Assembly: GCF_043643765.1 (NCBI RefSeq)
Contig: NZ_JBHZSP010000001.1
Coordinates: 186,001 to 250,000 of the forward strand
Origin: Marinomonas posidonica_A
Lineage (GTDB): Bacteria > Pseudomonadota > Gammaproteobacteria > Pseudomonadales > Marinomonadaceae
Direction: 5' to 3'
Length of the DNA: 64,000 nucleotides
Shown: one piece after another, positions 62,904 through 64,000 of the stretch
Layout: each line of letters begins with the position of its first letter
How positions within the stretch are numbered: position 1 is the first letter of the stretch
Translations under genes and position numbers: made by a program
Notes under the pieces: generated by a model
Databases searched by the model: none
What the model saw: the letters and a program-made list of their open reading frames with translations, nothing else
Told to the model about the DNA's origin: nothing

Positions 62904-63584
62904 GTGTTGTTACGCGGTTTAATTATATTACTCACCTTTTCTAGTGTGGCTTATGCTGAAGAGCAAAAGCCGAATTTTGCAGTGGGCTTGGGCTACGGAT
63001 TGCTGGAACGTAAGTCCTTACTGAACATCGACTTCAAAGTGAATATCCCAATCAATGATTACCTCTCGACTCAGGTGTTGCTAAACAGTAATTACTTGAT
63101 TACCGGTTCCAGCAACGACAGCTTTGCTCAGTCAGAGTTTTTCTCAAATTGGTTCATCAGCAACCAATATGCTCGTCTTGGTGTTGGTTTAGGCGTTAGT
63201 GAATTGGAACCAATGGATGAGGACGTAAAAGGGGAGCGTGAGGTAATAGGGCAGTTTACTGGAGATGTGTTTTTTGACGAGGTGACCTTAATTGTCAACA
63301 CGCAATCTAACCAAGCAACCTTGAGTAACATCACCAGTTCGCGTTTAGGGCTTAGCTATTATCAATCAGAGAATGTACGTTTCTCTTTGTATCGTGAAAA
63401 ATACAATGATTTGGACACGGGCTGGCGATTTGAAAGTTATTACCAGCCGGAAAAGTATCAAGATATGGCAAGTGTTGGCGTGATTGTACGAACGGGAGAA
63501 AAGTATGATTACATTGGCGCTGTTATCCAATATTACTTTGATTATGCTGTGCCGCTTCAAGAGCGAGAACGACACTTCAATTAG
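62904..63584 (+). CDS. Predicted outer-membrane beta-barrel protein
   Basis: A 226-residue exported protein of unknown family. A signal peptide (LLRGLIILLTFSSVAYA) precedes alternating strands rich in aromatic residues, such as FAVGLGYGLLERKSLLNIDF and YIGAVIQYYFDYAV, as in small outer-membrane barrels. GTG at 62904 with GGAGG 10 bases upstream is chosen; the frame is open from TTG 62871, which would add charged residues before the signal. Convergent with the OmpA-like gene. Confidence 0.7.
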   Translation: MLLRGLIILLTFSSVAYAEEQKPNFAVGLGYGLLERKSLLNIDFKVNIPINDYLSTQVLLNSNYLITGSSNDSFAQSEFFSNWFISNQYARLGVGLGVSELEPMDEDVKGEREVIGQFTGDVFFDEVTLIVNTQSNQATLSNITSSRLGLSYYQSENVRFSLYREKYNDLDTGWRFESYYQPEKYQDMASVGVIVRTGEKYDYIGAVIQYYFDYAVPLQERERHFN

Positions 63585-64000
63585 TTTGATTGGAGCGAAT
63601 TCTCCAGCTTATCGACACTCCAAATGGTCCATTTGGGCAAAACCACTTGTTGGCTGACCTGCATCTGTTCCAAGAGGCGAACCTCTACACGACGATTTAG
63701 TTGACGATGGTATGCGGTATCATTCTCAACAAGCGGCCGAGTTGCGCCGTAGCCTAGGGTCATAATGCTATATTCACTGATCGCATGCGTCTTTTCTAGA
63801 TACTTCGCGACTTGTTCGGCGCGTTGCTGAGAAAGCCTCATGTTGTGTTGATACTGACCGCTGGCGTCGGTGTGTCCTGCTATTAATACAAAGCTCTCTG
63901 GCTGTTGAATGAGCCTTAATACAACTGGTTGTAATGAAGTTTTCTGTTGTTCTGAGATACGGTATTGATTGAGCTTGAAAGGGATGCGCCAAGGTGTCCC
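63581..64000 (-). CDS. OmpA-family peptidoglycan-binding domain protein, C-terminal part
   Basis: The last 139 codons of a gene that begins outside the window. The frame is open from the edge. It holds an OmpA C-terminal domain: the segment FVLIAGHTDASGQYQHNMRLS contains the conserved Asp for diaminopimelate binding, then RAEQVAKYLEK and GYGATRPLVENDTAYHRQLN followed by RRVEVRL. The protein therefore attaches to peptidoglycan, probably from the outer membrane. The tail of about 30 residues after the domain is longer than usual. Its stop overlaps the neighbouring convergent gene by 4 bases. Confidence 0.88.
   Translation of the reverse strand, partial: GTPWRIPFKLNQYRISEQQKTSLQPVVLRLIQQPESFVLIAGHTDASGQYQHNMRLSQQRAEQVAKYLEKTHAISEYSIMTLGYGATRPLVENDTAYHRQLNRRVEVRLLEQMQVSQQVVLPKWTIWSVDKLENSLQSN

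Noticed and set aside
1..64000. tRNA, rRNA, insertion sequences with transposase, or prophage genes
   Set aside because: None was recognised anywhere in the window; tRNAscan-type searches would be needed to exclude a missed tRNA.

Overview
The window looks like the chromosome of a marine gammaproteobacterium, most likely Oceanospirillales and probably Marinomonas or a close relative. This is inferred from gene content and order (prmA-accC-accB, miaB-ybeZ-ybeY-corC-lnt and leuS-lptE-holA in conserved arrangements), moderate GC and the mix of families; no rRNA or tRNA gene is present to confirm it. About 66 protein genes are supported. One run of exactly 100 N (7648-7747) is an assembly gap inside repeats.

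Layout. 1-6952: the start of prmA, the accBC fatty-acid operon, dsbD, and a divergent lipoprotein / DUF2333 / acetyltransferase / DUF4250 operon. 6944-8735: a dense repeat block with three copies of a 285-bp hairpin-rich element, 98-bp tandem units and the gap. 8736-13313: an accessory stretch of AT-rich small membrane proteins. It contains one well-formed integron attC site (9572-9644) between two orphan cassette-type genes, followed by an MFS transporter, DUF998, DUF2834 and GFA-family genes. 13355-24893: a MarR regulator facing a Tat-exported Acg-type flavoprotein across a double operator, a LysE exporter beside an AraC regulator, dgt, a LysR-like mini-protein, a Nudix hydrolase, pabB and a four-gene minor-pilin cluster. 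24967-35276: nadE, a porin, a racemase, a frameshifted DUF6151 pseudogene, an FMN-binding protein, a LysE exporter, rluF and several membrane proteins. 35445-38972: the pqiABC lipid-transport operon. 39023-52482: mixed metabolic and signalling genes, including a homocysteine methyltransferase, a Na+/H+ antiporter, an oxaloacetate decarboxylase-like enzyme, a dapA paralogue, an unusual four-domain protein (two cyclic-nucleotide-binding domains, an acyltransferase-like region, an SGNH hydrolase) and a soluble FIST-domain chemotaxis receptor. 52600-62690: the conserved block holA, lptE, leuS, lnt, corC, ybeY, ybeZ, miaB. 62904-64000: a predicted outer-membrane protein and the C-terminal part of an OmpA-family protein.

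Cell-envelope work recurs: PqiABC, LptE, Lnt, DsbD, porin, OmpA-like protein, minor pilins and the fused acyltransferase/SGNH protein. The most unusual items are the 872-residue CNB-CNB-acyltransferase-SGNH protein, the isolated attC with its orphan cassette genes, the 285-bp repeat, and the paired MarR operator.
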